Part shown: one piece after another, positions 24,901-36,902 of the stretch
Numbering within the stretch: the first letter of the stretch is position 1
How the letters are laid out: each line of letters opens with the position of its first letter
Source of the DNA: Actinophytocola algeriensis
GTDB taxonomy: Bacteria > Actinomycetota > Actinomycetes > Mycobacteriales > Pseudonocardiaceae
NCBI RefSeq assembly: GCF_014203735.1
Contig: NZ_JACHJQ010000008.1
Coordinates: 1-64,000, forward strand
Direction: 5' to 3'
DNA: 64,000 nt
Notes under the pieces: generated by a model
Seen by the model: the letters and a program-made list of their open reading frames with translations, nothing else
Told to the model about the DNA's origin: nothing
Database searches by the model: none
Translations under genes and position numbers: made by a program

Positions 24901-27521
24901 CCTGTGTCGAGCTGGCCGCACACGCGGCTGCCCGGTCGGGGGCGTGCGTTGTCGAGGAGCTGACACTGCACGCGCCGCTCGTGGTTCCGGACGACGGCGA
25001 GCTCGCGATCCAACTGAACGTGGGGAGCCGGGACGACACCGGCAGGCGGTCGGTGACCCTGCACTCGCGGGCCGAGGGTGGCTCCGCCGACGAGCCGTGG
25101 ACCCGCCACGCCGACGGAGTCCTCGCACCGGAGGCAGCCGGCCACCGCGATCCTGGCCTCGGCGGGACCTGGCCCCCGGCGGATGCGGTTCCGGTGCACA
25201 TCGACGGGATCTACGACCGCCTGGCCGGTCTCGGGTTCCAGTACGGTCCCGCGTTCCAGGGCCTGCGCGCCGCGTGGCGGCGCGGCGACGACCTGTTCGC
25301 GGAGGTGGCGCTGCCCGCGGCGATGGCAGGCGAACAGGCGGGGTTCGCCGTGCACCCGGCGCTGTTCGACGCCGCGATGCACGTCGTTCTGGCCGAGCGA
25401 GCCACGGGCGAACCGGGGGACAGCCGATTGCGCCTGCCGTTCGCGTGGCGCGGCGTGTCGGTGCGGCCGACCAGGAGCACCACCTTGCGGGTTCGGCTCT
25501 CGCGCCGCGGTCAGGACGAGCTCGCGCTGTGGGCCACCGACGACACCGGTGCGCCGGTCGTGACCGTCGAGTCGCTCGCGCTGCGCCCGGTGACCGTCGA
25601 CCAGCTGCACGCCGCTCGTGGCCGCCATCGCGACTCCCTGTTCCGGCTCGACTGGCCGGTCGTCGCGCTCTCGCCGGGAGAACCGTCGCGGTGCGCTGTG
25701 CTGGGTGCGGACCCGATGTGCCCCGGTGGCGGGGACCGGTACGCGGATCCGGCTGCGCTGATCAGAGCCCTGGACTTCGGTGCGTCCGTGCCAGATCTGG
25801 TCTTCGCGACGGTGGCCTGGACGCCCCCGGTCGATCCGCCGGACGTCGTCGCGGCGGTGCGGGCCGCGCTCGACGACACGCTCGCCCTCGTACGGAGCTG
25901 GCTCGCCGACGAGCGCCTTGACTCCTCCCGTCTGGTGATCCTGACCAGGACCGCCGTCGCCCTGGACGGCGAGGGCGTGCCGGATCTGGCCGGGGCAGCG
26001 GTATGGGGCCTGGTCCGCTCGGCCCAGCAGGAACACCCCGGCCGTCTCGTCCTGGTCGACACCGACGGCGCCCCGGAGTCCGACGATGTGCTGCCGGCGG
26101 CCATGCCTGCCGGAGAACCGCAGTTGGTGATCCGGGCGGGCAGGGTGCGGGTGCCCCGGCTGGCTCGAGTGGCGGAACCCGCCCTGGCGACGCCGCCGCT
26201 GCCGGAGTACGGCACGGTGTTGATCACCGGCGGGCTCGGCACGTTGGGCGGTCTCGTCGCCCGCCACATGGTCGCCGAGCGGAAGGCGACACGGCTGCTC
26301 CTCGTCGGTCGCCGCGGCATGGATACACCTGGCGCGTCCGAACTCGTCGCGGAGCTGTCCCGGCTGGGCGCCGTCGTCACGGTGGCCCGGTGCGACGCGG
26401 CCGACCGCACCGCGCTCGCGGAGGTACTCGCGGCGGTGTCCCAGGAGCACCCGTTGACGGCGGTGATCCACACCGCGGGGGTGCTCCACGACGGGGTGGT
26501 CACCGCGTTGTCGGCAGAGCAGCTGGACCGGGTGTTGCGTCCCAAGGTGGACGCGGCGGTGAACCTGCACGAACTGACCCGCGACTGCGAGCTGTCGGAG
26601 TTCGTCCTGTTCTCCTCGCTCGCGGGTGTGCTCGGCCGGGCGGGTCAGGCGAACTACGCGGCGGCCAACTCCTTCCTGGACGCGCTCGCCCAGCACCGCC
26701 GCGCGGTGGGTCTGCCGGGACAGTCCCTGGCCTGGGGCCACTGGGCGCAGGCCAGCGGCATGATCGGTGACCTGGCCGAGGCATCCGTCACGCGGGCGGC
26801 GGCCGGGACCACCCCGATGCCATCCGAGGAGGCGCTGGCGCTGTTCGACGCCGCACGCGGCACCGACCGCGCCGCGCTCGTGACGGCCCGCCTCGACCTG
26901 TCCGCCCTGCGCGCCGCCGAGCAGGTGGCGGGGCTGCCGCCCGCGTTGCGTGCGTTCGGGAAGCGGCCCGCCGGTGGACCGCCCCCGGGCGAAGCCACCG
27001 CGACGTGGCGAGACGCGCTCGCCGGGCTGTCCGAGGTCGATCAGCAGAGCAAGCTGATGGACCTGGTCCGGTCGAGTGCGGCGGAGGTACTGGGGCACGC
27101 CGACCCCAGCGGCGGGACGATCGAGCCGGACCGCGCGTTCAAGGAACTCGGCTTCGACTCGCTGACCGCCGTCGAACTGCGCAACCGCCTCGGCTCGGTG
27201 ACCAGCGTGCGGCTGCCCGCGACCCTGGTCTTCGACCACCCGACGCCCGAGGCTCTCGCGGCGTACCTGCGCTCGCGGCTCGGCGGCGACGAGGCAGCGA
27301 TCGGGCCCGGGGCCCACCCTGTCGACGCCGCCGTCGAGAACCTGCGCGCGGCGGTCGCCGCACGAACACTGGACGACTTCACACGCGACACGCTGGTGAC
27401 CCAGCTCAAGGATCTGGTTCGCGAGTGGTCCGCGCCCCGCCGGGAAGGCGAGGTGCTGGCGGAGACCGCCAGCGTGGACGAACTCTTCGACCTCCTCGAT
27501 GAGCAGCTCGAGATCTCCTGA
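21972..27521 (+). CDS. modular PKS-A: one module KS-AT-DH-KR-ACP (predicted module 4)
   Basis: The 1849-residue type I synthase begins with docking helix [22 protein letters not shown] is at about 32-455 (Cys 201 in DTACSSAL, His 336 in [12 protein letters not shown], His 376 in KSNIGHTQ). AT at about 565-865 has GHSQGE and YASH, the methylmalonyl-CoA signature. DH at about 930-1205 has its first motif as [14 protein letters not shown], with Asp where Gly is normal, and a second motif FDAAMH. KR is at about 1410-1600 ([14 protein letters not shown], Tyr in QANYAAAN, B-type-like VLHDG). ACP is near 1730 (LGFDSLTAV). It ends in a docking tail [17 protein letters not shown] 21972 follows AGAGGTGA; GTG 21960 is also open. 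Product: a methyl-branched enoyl extension, if the DH works. Confidence 0.93.
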   Translation: MSAEEKLRGYLKRVTAELLETRERLAAAEDDEPLAIVGMACRFPGRVRSPEDLWQLMSRGANVTASPPADRNWDLGESPAPGLMGHRGGFLSDATEFDADFFEISPREAVAMDPQHRLLLETTWEAVERAGIPADVLRGSATGVYIGMMNGDYAVKLTESRQGTSALDGFYINGTTGSFASGRIAYTLGLHGPAVTIDTACSSALVALHEAGQALRRGDCAMALVGGATVMSTPALLVEFTRQGALAPDGRCKPFAAAADGTSFSEGVGVLVVERLSDARRAGREVLAVVRGSAVNQDGASNGITAPNGVAQEQVIRRALANARLTPEEIDAVEAHGTGTTLGDPIEGRALMATYGTRRAGGRPLLLGSVKSNIGHTQAAAGIASVIKMVMAMRNGVLPPTVGVDEPTRHVDWSAGTVRLVTEATPWPSTGSPRRAGVSSFSLSGTNAHVLLEQVPSEVTGDEHTEAAGPASPLPVVPWTLSARTAEALRAQATRLLSHLDLDPPASDADIGLSLAAGRAVLRHRAVVVGADRQALRAGLTALSAGQSAPNLVHGVAAGTRQPDVVFVFPGQGAQWAGMAKPLLASSPVFAARVRECAAAFEPYLDWSVSDVLWDRPVAGGLDDEVVQPALFTMMVSLAALWRSHGVEPAAVLGHSQGEIAAACVAGALSLPDAARTVALRNRAIHASLAGRGGMASVPCPVADVERLLVPWRGRLTVAAVTGPASTTVSGDLDALAELMAACEAGGTRARRIPVDYASHSAHVDAIETELRDMLAPVEPRELTVPFYSTVTGGPVDGHDLTASYWFENLRRPVDFAGAVESLLADGHRTFVECSAHPVLTFGLEGFAQERDADVLVVGTLRRDDGGLARLFTSFGELHAGGGRVDWPAAFAGTAARRVQVPTYPFQRRRFWLDAPATVAGDVQAAGVRSEDHPLLRGVVDVAADAGAIFVGRLSLDSHPWLADHVVADTALVPGAACVELAAHAAARSGACVVEELTLHAPLVVPDDGELAIQLNVGSRDDTGRRSVTLHSRAEGGSADEPWTRHADGVLAPEAAGHRDPGLGGTWPPADAVPVHIDGIYDRLAGLGFQYGPAFQGLRAAWRRGDDLFAEVALPAAMAGEQAGFAVHPALFDAAMHVVLAERATGEPGDSRLRLPFAWRGVSVRPTRSTTLRVRLSRRGQDELALWATDDTGAPVVTVESLALRPVTVDQLHAARGRHRDSLFRLDWPVVALSPGEPSRCAVLGADPMCPGGGDRYADPAALIRALDFGASVPDLVFATVAWTPPVDPPDVVAAVRAALDDTLALVRSWLADERLDSSRLVILTRTAVALDGEGVPDLAGAAVWGLVRSAQQEHPGRLVLVDTDGAPESDDVLPAAMPAGEPQLVIRAGRVRVPRLARVAEPALATPPLPEYGTVLITGGLGTLGGLVARHMVAERKATRLLLVGRRGMDTPGASELVAELSRLGAVVTVARCDAADRTALAEVLAAVSQEHPLTAVIHTAGVLHDGVVTALSAEQLDRVLRPKVDAAVNLHELTRDCELSEFVLFSSLAGVLGRAGQANYAAANSFLDALAQHRRAVGLPGQSLAWGHWAQASGMIGDLAEASVTRAAAGTTPMPSEEALALFDAARGTDRAALVTARLDLSALRAAEQVAGLPPALRAFGKRPAGGPPPGEATATWRDALAGLSEVDQQSKLMDLVRSSAAEVLGHADPSGGTIEPDRAFKELGFDSLTAVELRNRLGSVTSVRLPATLVFDHPTPEALAAYLRSRLGGDEAAIGPGAHPVDAAVENLRAAVAARTLDDFTRDTLVTQLKDLVREWSAPRREGEVLAETASVDELFDLLDEQLEIS

Positions 27522-27576
27522 CCGGGGCGCCCGATCGCCCGTCCGCCGCACGACGACACACCCTGGGAGCACGGCC

Positions 27577-30500
27577 GTGGACGCCTCTTCTGATTCGCTG
27601 GTCGAGGCGCTGCGGGCGTCTCTGCTCGAGAACGACCGACTCCGGCAGGAGGCGCGGCAGACGACCGCCGCGGCCAGGGAGCCGTTGGCGATCGTCGGGA
27701 TGGCCTGCAGGCTGCCCGGCGAGGTGCGCGGACCGGACGATCTGTGGCGGCTCGTCACCGACGGCGTGGACGCCGTCGGACCGTTCCCCACAGACCGGGG
27801 CTGGGACCTCGACGCGCTGTACCACCCCGAGCCGGGCCACGTGGGGACCTCCTACGTCCGCGAGGGCGGTTTCGTACCCGACGCCGGGGACTTCGACGCG
27901 GCCTTCTTCGGCATCTCCCCGAGGGAGGCGTTGCTGATGGACCCCCAGCAGCGGTTGCTGCTGGAGTGTTCCTGGGAGGCGCTGGAACGTGCCGGGGTGG
28001 ACCCGAAGTCTCTCGCGGGCAGCCGGACCGGGGTGTTCATGGGGCTGATGCACCACGACTACGTCGGCGCGACCAGCTCGGGCAGCATGGCGTCGGGCCG
28101 GATCTCCTACACCCTCGGTCTCGAGGGCCCGGCCATGACCGTGGACACCGCCTGCTCGTCGTCGCTGGCCGCGCTGCACTCGGCGGCGGCGGCGCTGCGG
28201 CAGGGGGAATGTGCGCTGGCGCTGGTCGGGGGCGCCACCGTGATGGCGACGCCGCACGCGTTCGTCGAGATGTCGCGGCAGCGGCTGCTGGCCCGCGACG
28301 GTCGGTGCAAGCCGTTCTCGGCGGCCGCCGACGGCGCCGGGTGGGCGGAAGGCGCGGGTGTCGTCGTCCTGGAACGCCAGTCGGACGCGGTCCGGCTGGG
28401 GCACCGGGTCCTGGCGGTCGTGCGTGGTTCCTCGGTGAACCAGGACGGCGCGAGCAGCGGGTTCACCGCGCCCAACGGCCCGGCACAGCAGCGAGTGATC
28501 CACCAGGCGCTGGCGCAGGCCGGCCTGTCCGCCTCGGACGTGGACGTCGTCGAGGGCCACGGCACCGGGACCATGCTCGGCGACCCGATCGAGGCGCAGG
28601 CGCTGCTGGCCACCTACGGCCAGGGCCGGCCGGCCGGCCGCCCCGTGCTGCTCGGGGCGGTGAAGTCGAACATCGGACACACTCAGGCCGCCGCGGGTGT
28701 GGTCGGTGTGATCAAGATGGTGCTCGCCCTGCGGCACGGCGTGGTACCGGGCACCCTGCACCTGGACGACCCCAGCCCGCAGGTCGACTGGTCGGCGGGC
28801 GCGGTGGAGCTCGTGGCGCGGACCCGGCCGTGGCCGGAGTCGACGACACCGCGGCGGGCCGCGGTGTCGTCGTTCGGGCTCAGCGGCACCAACGCCCACG
28901 TGATCCTGGAGCAGGCGCCGGAACCGCCGGTTCGGACGGACCGGGCCGACCCGGAGGTGACGTCCTGGGTGCTGTCGGCCCGATCCGCGGCGGCCCTGCG
29001 TGCACAAGCCGCCCGGCTGACGTCGTTCGTCGAGTCGGACGGGACGGCCGGGATCGCGGACGTGGGCCGTGCCCTCGCCGCGAGGTCGACCTTCGAGCAT
29101 CGCGCCGTCCTGGTGGGCAGGGACCGCGACGAGTTGCTGGACGGGCTGCGCGCGGTGGCCGAGGACAGAGACGCCGCGGGTGTCCGGCGCGACAGGGCAC
29201 GGACCACGGGCCGGACGGTGTTCGTGTTCCCCGGCCACGGCTCACAGTGGGTGCGGATGGGTGTCGACCTGCTGGACAGCGAACCGGTCTTCGCCCGTGA
29301 GCTCGCGGCGTGCGACGAGGCACTGCGGGAGCACGTGGCCTGGTCGTTGCTGGACGTGCTGCGTGCGATGCCCGGCGCACCGCCGCTGGAGGGGGTCGAG
29401 GTCGTACAGCCCGCCCTGTTCGCGATCATGGTGTCGCTGGCCGCGGTCTGGCGGTCCTACGGCGTCGAGCCGGACGCGGTGCTGGGGCACAGCCAGGGCG
29501 AGATCGCCGCCGCCCATGTCGCCGGCGCCCTGACCCTGGCTGACGCCACGCGGATCGTCGCACTGCGCAGCCGGGAGATCGCGCGAGTCATGGAAGGGCG
29601 CGGCGGGATGGCCGTGGTGTCCGCCGCCGAGCCCGCCGTGTCGGACTACCTCGTGCCCTGGGCCGGGCGGTTGACGGTCGCCTCGGTCAACGGCCCGTCG
29701 GCCACGCTCGTGGCAGGTGACGCCGGGGCGGTCGACGAACTGGTCGCCCGGTGCGGGGACGACGGCATCCGGGTACGCAGGGTGGCGGCCGCGTACGCGC
29801 CACACTCACCGCACGTGGACGGGATCCGGGACCGACTGCTGTCGGACCTCGCCCCGGTGCGTCCGCTGCGCCCGACGGTGCCGCTGCTCTCGTCCGTGAC
29901 CGGTGAGTGGCTCGACGCCGCGGCCATGGACACCGACCACTGGTTCCGGATCCTGCGGGCGCGGGTGGAGTTCGCGGCGGCGGTCACCACCCTCACCGAC
30001 CAGGGCTTCGACTCGTTCGTCGAGGTCAGCCCGCATCCGGTGCTCGTCCCCGACATCCACCGGACCCTCGAGGCGGTCGGACAGCCGTTCTGCGCGGTCG
30101 GCACATTGCGCCGCGGCCAGGGCGACGCGGAACGCCTGCTCCTGTCGTTCGGCGAGGCCTTCACCGGCGGGATCGGCGTCGATTGGGGTGCGGTACTCGG
30201 TGGCGCCAGCGCGGATGTCGACCTGCCGACCTACGCGTTCCAGCGGCAGCGGTTCTGGCTCGACGCTCCCACGCCGGGGGTCCGGCCCGACGAGGCCGCG
30301 TCGCCGCTGCCGGACGAGGACGCCTGGGCGGACGTTCGCCACGGCCTGCTCACGGGAACCGAGGACGAGCGGTACGCCGTCGCGCGGGACCTCGTCCGCA
30401 CCGTGGTAGCGGGTGTGCTCGGGCACCGTTCGCCCGACGCCATCGCCGACGACAACCCGTTCCTCGGGCTGGGACTCGACTCGATCACCGCCATGGAGGT

Positions 30501-33500
30501 CCGCAACCGCGTGAGCAGCGCGACCGGACTCGCGTTGCCGGTCAGCACGGTGTTCGACCATGCGACCGTGGCGGCGCTCGCCCGGTTCATCCTGTCGGAG
30601 CAGGACTCCCGAGCCGGCGCGGAACCGGACACCGGCGACGAGCTGGACGGTGAGCTGGACGATGGCCGGAGCCTGTCGCGGATCGCCGCACGGCGCGCGT
30701 CGGGGGCCGGGGCGGCCGACCCGATCCCGCTGTCCTTCGCACAGCAGCGGCTGTGGTCGCTCAACCAGATGATGCCGGACAGCCCGGCCTACAACGTGGT
30801 CATGTCGCTCGCGATGGACGGACCGCTGCAGCCCGCCGCGGTGGGGAATGCCGTCAACGAGATCGTCCGGCGGCACGAGGTCCTGCGCACCACGTTCCCC
30901 AGCACCGACGGCAGGGCGCGGCAGGAGATCGCGCCCGGCATCACCGTCCCCACGCCGGTGGTGGACCTGTCCGAACTCCCCGACGAGCAGCGGCAGGCCG
31001 AGTTCGAGCGGCTGGTGGGCCTGGAGGCCCGGCGTGTCTTCGACCTCGCGGAAGGGCCGTTGCTGCGGGTGACACTGTTCCGCTTCGGTCCGCTGGCACA
31101 TCGCATGGTCCTCAACGTGCACCACATCGTCGCAGACGTGTGGTCGGGCGGGGTGCTGGCCAGGGAGATGGCGGCGGCCTATGACGCGTACGCAGGCGGA
31201 CGGTCGCCCATGCTGCCCGCGCTGCCCGTGCAGTACGCCGACTACGCGTTGTGGGAGCGGAGCTGGTTCGACGACAAGCGGCTGGCGGCCCGGCTAGCGG
31301 GTCTGCGGGAACTGGTCGGCGACGGCACGACCGGAGTGCGGCTGCTCACGGACCGGCCACGACCCGACGTCCAGCGTTTCCAGGGTGGCAGCCTGAGCTT
31401 CGAGGTCGGCACGGATCTCCTCACCCGGTTGCGCTCGTTCAGCATCGAGCACGGCCGCACGCTCTTCACCACACTGCTGTCCGCGTTCAAGGTCGTGTTC
31501 TACCGCTACGCGGGCGACATCGAGGGCACCGGTGACGTGATCGTCGGGACCGCGATGGCCAACCGGCGGCACGATGCCGTACAGGACCTCATCGGCTTCT
31601 TCGTGAACACCGTGGTCCTCAGGACCAACCTCGGCGACGACCCCACCGTCGCCGAGGTGCTCAGCCGGGTGAGCGACGTGGTCAAGCAGGCGCACGACCA
31701 CCAGGACGTGCCCTACGACGCGGTGGTGGCCGAGCTGGCCCCGAACCGGGGGATGACGTCCAACCCGTTGTTCCAGGTCGTCTTCGACATGAAGCGGCAC
31801 AGCGGCGGTCCTGGGCAGGGCCCGGACTCCTTTGTGGACGTCGTGGAGGTCCACAACGACACCGCCAAGTTCGACGTCGAGGTCTCGGTGCTCGAGCGGC
31901 GCGACTCGTTGCTCGTCGATGTCGAGTACAACAGCGACATCTTCGACCACGGCACCGTCGAACGGCTCCTCGAGGGGTACCGGGTGCTGCTCGAGGTGTT
32001 CGCGGGTGCACCAGACCGGCGGGTGTCCGAACTCCCCGTGCTGTCACCCGCGCTCGAGCGTCAGGTCGTCGTCGAGTGGAACGACACCGCCCGGGAGTAC
32101 CCCGCCGAACGGATGCGGTGCCTGCACCGGCTGATCGAGGATCAGGTCGACCGGACGCCGGACGCGGTCGCGCTGACGTTCGAGGGCGAGGAGATGACCT
32201 TCGCCGAGCTCGACCGCCGTGCCAACCGCGTGGCCCACCGGTTGCGCGGGCTGGGCGTCGACCGGGACCAGCCGGTCGGCATCTGCGTCGAGCGGTCCAT
32301 GGAGATGGTGATCGGGCTGTTCGGCATCCTCAAGGCGGGCGGCGCCTATGTGCCGATCGATCCGACGTACCCGGCCCAACGGGTGGCGTTCATGCTCGCC
32401 AACGCCGACCCCCGGCTCCTGCTGACGCAGCAGCACCTCATCGACACCATTCCCGCGCACCGCGCCACCACGGTCCCACTGGACCGGGCGGGGGAGTTCG
32501 ACGACGAGCCGGACACCCGCCCTGGCGACGTCGTCGAACTGGACGACCTCGTGTACATGATCTACACCTCCGGGTCCACCGGGCAGCCGAAGGCCGCGAT
32601 GATGACCCATCGCGGCGTGGTCAACCGGCTGCTGTGGCAGCAGGACCACTTTGGACTGACCACGGACGACCGGGTGCTGCAGAAGACCCCGTTCAGCTTC
32701 GACGTATCGGTGTGGGAGTTCTTCTGGCCCCTGTTGACCGGCGCCCGCATGGTGATCGCACGTCCGGAAGGGCACAAGGATCCCGGCTACCTCTCGTCGA
32801 TGATCCAGGAGCACGGCGTCACCACGCTGCACTTCGTGCCCTCGATGTTGCGGGCGTTCCTGCAACACCCCGGGATCGAGCAGTGCGAGTCGATCACCCG
32901 CGTCATCGCCAGCGGAGAGGAGCTGCCGACGTCGTCGATCCAGTCCCTCTACCAGCGGCTGCCCGGGGCGACGATCTACAACCTCTGGGGCGCGACCGAG
33001 TGCTCGGTGGACAGCACCTGCTGGACCTGCCCACGTGACATCGGTGCCACCGCCGTGTCGATCGGCACGCCGATCGCCAACACCGAGATCTACATCCTGG
33101 ACCGGCATCTCAACCCGGTGCCGATCGGCGCACCCGGCGAGGCCTACATCGGTGGAGTCGGCGTGGCCCGTGGCTACTTCCGCAGGCCCGAGCTGACCGA
33201 ACAGCGTTTCGTGCCGGATCCGTTCAGCACACGGCCGGGCGCCACGATGTACCGAACCGGTGACCTGGCGCGGTTCCAGGCCGACGGGTCGATGGTGTTC
33301 CTCGGGCGAACCGACTTCCAGGTCAAGGTGCGCGGCATGCGCATCGAGCTGGGGGAGGTTGAGGCGGCCCTGGCCGAGCACCCGGCGGTCCGCGACGTCG
33401 TGGTGCTGGCCCGCGAGCTCCCGCACGCGGTTGACGACAAGCAACTCGTCGCGTACGTCCTCGCCGAGGACGGGGCAAGTGCTCCGGAGGCGTCGGCCGA

Positions 33501-36500
33501 CGGGCGGGTCGAGGAGTGGCAGGGCCTGTTCGACCAGAGTTACCGGCGCGACGCCGCCTCCGACGAGAGCGACTTCAACATCGTCGGCTGGAACAGCAGC
33601 TACACAGACGAACCGCTGTCACACGAGGAGATGCGGGTCTGGCTCGGTTCGACCGTGGCACGAGTGCTGGCGCTGCGGCCGCGGCGCGTGCTCGAGATCG
33701 GCTGCGGCACCGGCATGCTGCTGGCCCGGATCGCACCGAGGACCACGTCGTACTGGGCGACCGACTTCTCCTGCACTGCCGTGGACTACGTGCGTGACCA
33801 CATCGCACCCACCCTGCCGGATGACTGCGGTGTGCGGCTCCTCCACCGCGCCGCCGACGACTTCGCCGGTCTGGAGAACGAGCGGTTCGACGTCGTGGTC
33901 GTCAACTCGGTGGCGCAGTACTTCCCGGACGCCGCCTACCTGTGTGAGGTCATCGGCAAGGCGCTGGCGTGCCTCTCACCCGACGGCACGCTGTTCCTCG
34001 GCGACCTGAGGAACCTGTCGTTGCTCGACGCCTTCCACGCCGAGGTCGAGCTCGCACGTGCCGAGCCGGGCCTCACCCTCGGCAGGCTGCGTGACCGGGT
34101 CCGGCAGCGGACCGCGCACGAGAAGGAGCTGGTGCTCGCGCCGGAGTTCTTCACCGCGCTGCGCGCCGAGTTCCCGGCGATCTCCAGGGTGGAGATGATG
34201 CTCAAGCGCGGTGACCACCACAACGAGCTGACCAGGTACCGCTACGACGTCGCGGTGCACGTCGGCGCTCCGGGCGGCGACCCGGCCCGCCCGCGACAGG
34301 TGGCCTGGACGTCGATGGACGACGTCCGCCGCGTCCTCTCCGACGACCAGCCGGACGCGCTGGCGGTCGACGGCATCCCCAACGCGCGAATGGCCGCTGT
34401 CAACGGCTTCCTGGCCGCGGCGCGGGACGCCCCCGACGACGCGATCGTCGACGATCTACGTCCGGACATCGCCGCTGATGCCGCCGTCGAACCGGAGTCG
34501 TGCTGGCGGCTCGCCGAGGATCTGGGCTACCTCGTCGAGATCGGGTGGACGGGCGCGGCGACGGACGGGCGGTACCGCGCGACGTTCCTGCGTCCCGGGA
34601 CCGGGCAGGTCGCCGACTGGACGGACCCGGCCGAGCCAGGACGCGCCGCCGCGCGCTACGCCAACAACCCCAGGCTGCCCGGGTTGACCCGCTGGCTGAG
34701 CAGTGCGGTCGCCGCGTTCCTGCGGGACCGAGTCCCGGAGTTCATGGTGCCCTCGGCCGTTGTCGCGCTCGACGAGTTCCCGACCAGTGCCAACGGGAAG
34801 CTGGACCGCGACGCGCTGCCGATGCCACTGCGTGTCCTCGAGTCCAAGGAGGACATGGTCGCCCCGCGCACGCCGCTCGAACGACAGCTCGCGGACATCT
34901 GGACCGACGTGCTCGGACTCGAGCAGGTCAGCGTCGACCGCGGCTTCTTCGCGCTCGGCGGGGACTCGCTGCTCGGCATCCAGATGGTCAGCAGGGCCAA
35001 CGGCCTCGGTATGGCCCTCAACCCCCAGGACGTCTTCCAGAGCCACACCATCGCGGAGCTGGCCGCGCTCGCCGACTCCCGCGGCCCGGTCACGACGTCG
35101 ACCGCGGTCGAACGGGATCCGCGACTGCTGGACTGGGCGCGGTCCCGCTACCCCGACGCCGAGGACGCCTTCCCGGTGACCGGTATGCAGGAGTGGGCGC
35201 TGGAGGCCATCCGGCGGGCGCCGGACTCCGGGGTCTACCTGACCCATCAGCGGTTCCGCTTCTCGGAGAAGGGAATCGACCCGAGCGCGCTGGCGCGGGC
35301 GTGGCAGCACACCGTGGACCGGTTCCCGACGTTGCGGGCCGGCTACGTCCGTGACGACGCGGGGGAGTGGGTCCAGGTGATCCACCGCGGGGTGCGGGTA
35401 CCGGTCGACGCACACGATCTCCGCGCCGCCGCGCCGGTCGAGCAGGAACGTCGTGTCAACGCCTACATCGAGGCGAGGCGGCGGCGCGGCTTCACCGGTC
35501 CGCCACCGCAGACACGCCTGGCCCTGTTCCGCCTCGGCGAGGACGACTACGAGTACGTCCACTTCTTCAGCCTGCCCGCGCAGGACGGCTGGAGCTATCA
35601 GATGATGGTGCGCAACCTGCTCGACGCCTACGAGGAGTTCGCGGCAGGCCGCGAGCCGGTGGTCGTGGCCCCGTCGTTCGCCTATGGCGACTTCTGTGTC
35701 GAGCAGCGGAGCCGGAACACCGAGGAGGCCGAGGCGTTCTGGCGACGGCAGCTGGCGGACGTGGTGCTGCCAGGGCCATCCATCACGTTGCCGGCTGACG
35801 AACGACGAGCCGATGTCGCGACGCCGATCCTGCAGGAGCGGGTGATGGTCCCCCGGGAGACCGCGACCGGGCTCGCCGCGCTGGCCCGGCGCAACGACCT
35901 CAGCCTCAACAGTCTCCTGCACGGCGCCTGGGTCATCGTGCTCAGTGCCGTCACCGGTTCGCCGGACGTGGTCTGTGGTGCCACGTTCTCCGGGCGCAGC
36001 ACCACCTCGGTCGATGTCGACCAGGCGTCGGGCCTCATGTTCAACATCCTCCCGGTGCCGACGACAGTGGACCGGGCGGCCACACTGGTGCCGTGGCTCA
36101 CCGGGCTGCAGTCCACGATCTCGGCCGTCAACGACTACGAGTACATCTCGCCGGCGGCCCTGCACGCGTTGAGCGGAGCCGCGAAGGACGCGCCACTCTT
36201 CGAGAGTTACGTCGTCAGCGAGAGCCTCCCGGGCATGTCGTCCAATTTGGACCGTTTCATGTCCGTACTCGGGGCGTTCCCGATCCAGGTACTGGCCCAG
36301 ACCGAGCACCCGTTGCGGGTCGAGCTCGCGGTCGGCGAGGAGTTCCTGCAGATTTCACTCAACTACCAGGCAGATCACTTCCCGGCGGGTACCGTCGCCC
36401 ACTGGCTCACCCGGTACGTGCGGGTACTGGCGGACATCGCGGCCGACCCGGACCGCACGGTCGGTGAGTTCGTGCCCGATCTCACCGCGCCGGGCCGGTG

Positions 36501-36501
36501 A
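27577..36501 (+). CDS. hybrid PKS/NRPS: KS-AT-ACP-C-A(MT)-PCP-C* (predicted last protein)
   Basis: 2974 residues. It begins with docking helix [22 protein letters not shown] about 37-460 (Cys 193). AT about 547-850 has GHSQGE and YAPHSPHV, a variant of the methylmalonyl YASH motif. There is no reductive domain. ACP Ser is at 969 (GLDSITAM). C1 about 1050-1480 has [11 protein letters not shown] (Val for the usual Gly). A starts near 1506 (A3 [15 protein letters not shown]); the pocket residues I read are D-V-W-H-I-S-L-V-D, close to the serine code. A SAM methyltransferase is inserted at about 1980-2230 ([14 protein letters not shown]) between A8 and A10, as in N-methylating modules. PCP Ser is at 2464 (GGDSLLGI). 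The final C-like domain (about 2533-2974) reads SLPAQDGWS, with Leu 2666 in place of the catalytic His. There is no thioesterase. GTG 27577 has a GGGAG site. Confidence 0.92.
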   Translation: MDASSDSLVEALRASLLENDRLRQEARQTTAAAREPLAIVGMACRLPGEVRGPDDLWRLVTDGVDAVGPFPTDRGWDLDALYHPEPGHVGTSYVREGGFVPDAGDFDAAFFGISPREALLMDPQQRLLLECSWEALERAGVDPKSLAGSRTGVFMGLMHHDYVGATSSGSMASGRISYTLGLEGPAMTVDTACSSSLAALHSAAAALRQGECALALVGGATVMATPHAFVEMSRQRLLARDGRCKPFSAAADGAGWAEGAGVVVLERQSDAVRLGHRVLAVVRGSSVNQDGASSGFTAPNGPAQQRVIHQALAQAGLSASDVDVVEGHGTGTMLGDPIEAQALLATYGQGRPAGRPVLLGAVKSNIGHTQAAAGVVGVIKMVLALRHGVVPGTLHLDDPSPQVDWSAGAVELVARTRPWPESTTPRRAAVSSFGLSGTNAHVILEQAPEPPVRTDRADPEVTSWVLSARSAAALRAQAARLTSFVESDGTAGIADVGRALAARSTFEHRAVLVGRDRDELLDGLRAVAEDRDAAGVRRDRARTTGRTVFVFPGHGSQWVRMGVDLLDSEPVFARELAACDEALREHVAWSLLDVLRAMPGAPPLEGVEVVQPALFAIMVSLAAVWRSYGVEPDAVLGHSQGEIAAAHVAGALTLADATRIVALRSREIARVMEGRGGMAVVSAAEPAVSDYLVPWAGRLTVASVNGPSATLVAGDAGAVDELVARCGDDGIRVRRVAAAYAPHSPHVDGIRDRLLSDLAPVRPLRPTVPLLSSVTGEWLDAAAMDTDHWFRILRARVEFAAAVTTLTDQGFDSFVEVSPHPVLVPDIHRTLEAVGQPFCAVGTLRRGQGDAERLLLSFGEAFTGGIGVDWGAVLGGASADVDLPTYAFQRQRFWLDAPTPGVRPDEAASPLPDEDAWADVRHGLLTGTEDERYAVARDLVRTVVAGVLGHRSPDAIADDNPFLGLGLDSITAMEVRNRVSSATGLALPVSTVFDHATVAALARFILSEQDSRAGAEPDTGDELDGELDDGRSLSRIAARRASGAGAADPIPLSFAQQRLWSLNQMMPDSPAYNVVMSLAMDGPLQPAAVGNAVNEIVRRHEVLRTTFPSTDGRARQEIAPGITVPTPVVDLSELPDEQRQAEFERLVGLEARRVFDLAEGPLLRVTLFRFGPLAHRMVLNVHHIVADVWSGGVLAREMAAAYDAYAGGRSPMLPALPVQYADYALWERSWFDDKRLAARLAGLRELVGDGTTGVRLLTDRPRPDVQRFQGGSLSFEVGTDLLTRLRSFSIEHGRTLFTTLLSAFKVVFYRYAGDIEGTGDVIVGTAMANRRHDAVQDLIGFFVNTVVLRTNLGDDPTVAEVLSRVSDVVKQAHDHQDVPYDAVVAELAPNRGMTSNPLFQVVFDMKRHSGGPGQGPDSFVDVVEVHNDTAKFDVEVSVLERRDSLLVDVEYNSDIFDHGTVERLLEGYRVLLEVFAGAPDRRVSELPVLSPALERQVVVEWNDTAREYPAERMRCLHRLIEDQVDRTPDAVALTFEGEEMTFAELDRRANRVAHRLRGLGVDRDQPVGICVERSMEMVIGLFGILKAGGAYVPIDPTYPAQRVAFMLANADPRLLLTQQHLIDTIPAHRATTVPLDRAGEFDDEPDTRPGDVVELDDLVYMIYTSGSTGQPKAAMMTHRGVVNRLLWQQDHFGLTTDDRVLQKTPFSFDVSVWEFFWPLLTGARMVIARPEGHKDPGYLSSMIQEHGVTTLHFVPSMLRAFLQHPGIEQCESITRVIASGEELPTSSIQSLYQRLPGATIYNLWGATECSVDSTCWTCPRDIGATAVSIGTPIANTEIYILDRHLNPVPIGAPGEAYIGGVGVARGYFRRPELTEQRFVPDPFSTRPGATMYRTGDLARFQADGSMVFLGRTDFQVKVRGMRIELGEVEAALAEHPAVRDVVVLARELPHAVDDKQLVAYVLAEDGASAPEASADGRVEEWQGLFDQSYRRDAASDESDFNIVGWNSSYTDEPLSHEEMRVWLGSTVARVLALRPRRVLEIGCGTGMLLARIAPRTTSYWATDFSCTAVDYVRDHIAPTLPDDCGVRLLHRAADDFAGLENERFDVVVVNSVAQYFPDAAYLCEVIGKALACLSPDGTLFLGDLRNLSLLDAFHAEVELARAEPGLTLGRLRDRVRQRTAHEKELVLAPEFFTALRAEFPAISRVEMMLKRGDHHNELTRYRYDVAVHVGAPGGDPARPRQVAWTSMDDVRRVLSDDQPDALAVDGIPNARMAAVNGFLAAARDAPDDAIVDDLRPDIAADAAVEPESCWRLAEDLGYLVEIGWTGAATDGRYRATFLRPGTGQVADWTDPAEPGRAAARYANNPRLPGLTRWLSSAVAAFLRDRVPEFMVPSAVVALDEFPTSANGKLDRDALPMPLRVLESKEDMVAPRTPLERQLADIWTDVLGLEQVSVDRGFFALGGDSLLGIQMVSRANGLGMALNPQDVFQSHTIAELAALADSRGPVTTSTAVERDPRLLDWARSRYPDAEDAFPVTGMQEWALEAIRRAPDSGVYLTHQRFRFSEKGIDPSALARAWQHTVDRFPTLRAGYVRDDAGEWVQVIHRGVRVPVDAHDLRAAAPVEQERRVNAYIEARRRRGFTGPPPQTRLALFRLGEDDYEYVHFFSLPAQDGWSYQMMVRNLLDAYEEFAAGREPVVVAPSFAYGDFCVEQRSRNTEEAEAFWRRQLADVVLPGPSITLPADERRADVATPILQERVMVPRETATGLAALARRNDLSLNSLLHGAWVIVLSAVTGSPDVVCGATFSGRSTTSVDVDQASGLMFNILPVPTTVDRAATLVPWLTGLQSTISAVNDYEYISPAALHALSGAAKDAPLFESYVVSESLPGMSSNLDRFMSVLGAFPIQVLAQTEHPLRVELAVGEEFLQISLNYQADHFPAGTVAHWLTRYVRVLADIAADPDRTVGEFVPDLTAPGR

Positions 36502-36554
36502 TCCCCGTGATCGGCAGCGGATCGTCGCCAGAGCGTCTTGTTAGAGGGTTGTTA

Positions 36555-36902
36555 GTGTGCCGACCTACGCTCGGCCGGGTGATTTCGCGCACAGTGGACA
36601 GCCGCCGAGCAGAGGAGTTGGCCGCAGTTCTGCGGGAGCTCAGAGAACAAGCGGGTATCACCCAGGAGGAGTTGGCCGATCGTTCGGGCCTCAGCATCCG
36701 CACGATCTCGGACCTGGAAAGAGGAAGAACGACCACGCCGCAGCGGCGGTCGATCGAGCTGCTCGCCGACGCGCTCTGCGTCGACGGGGATTCGTTGGAG
36801 CAGCTACAGCAGGCGGCCAGGAGACGGTCCGTCGCGCAATGTCCGGCGTGCTCGGCCAGGTGGCAGCTGGACGAGCTGGTCCGGCGGGAGAAGCATGGCT
36901 GA
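36555..36902 (+). CDS. XRE-type helix-turn-helix regulator between two synthase genes
   Basis: The 115-residue protein has a canonical XRE/Cro DNA-binding domain ([20 protein letters not shown], then [16 protein letters not shown]) followed by a short tail with a CPAC pair. That tail has only one Cys pair, so it is unlikely to be a zinc ribbon by itself. GTG 36555 is chosen because AGAGGG lies six bases upstream. An in-frame GTG at 36498 overlaps the preceding synthase stop as GTGA. Its stop overlaps the PKS-B start by 8 bases, so it is co-translated with the synthases. It may tune expression of the operon in which it sits. Its target is unknown. Confidence 0.85.
   Translation: MCRPTLGRVISRTVDSRRAEELAAVLRELREQAGITQEELADRSGLSIRTISDLERGRTTTPQRRSIELLADALCVDGDSLEQLQQAARRRSVAQCPACSARWQLDELVRREKHG

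Noticed and set aside
24885-27791. Minus-strand ORF of 968 codons opposite the end of PKS-A
   Set aside because: Crosses the boundary between two synthase genes on the other strand and has no domain content.
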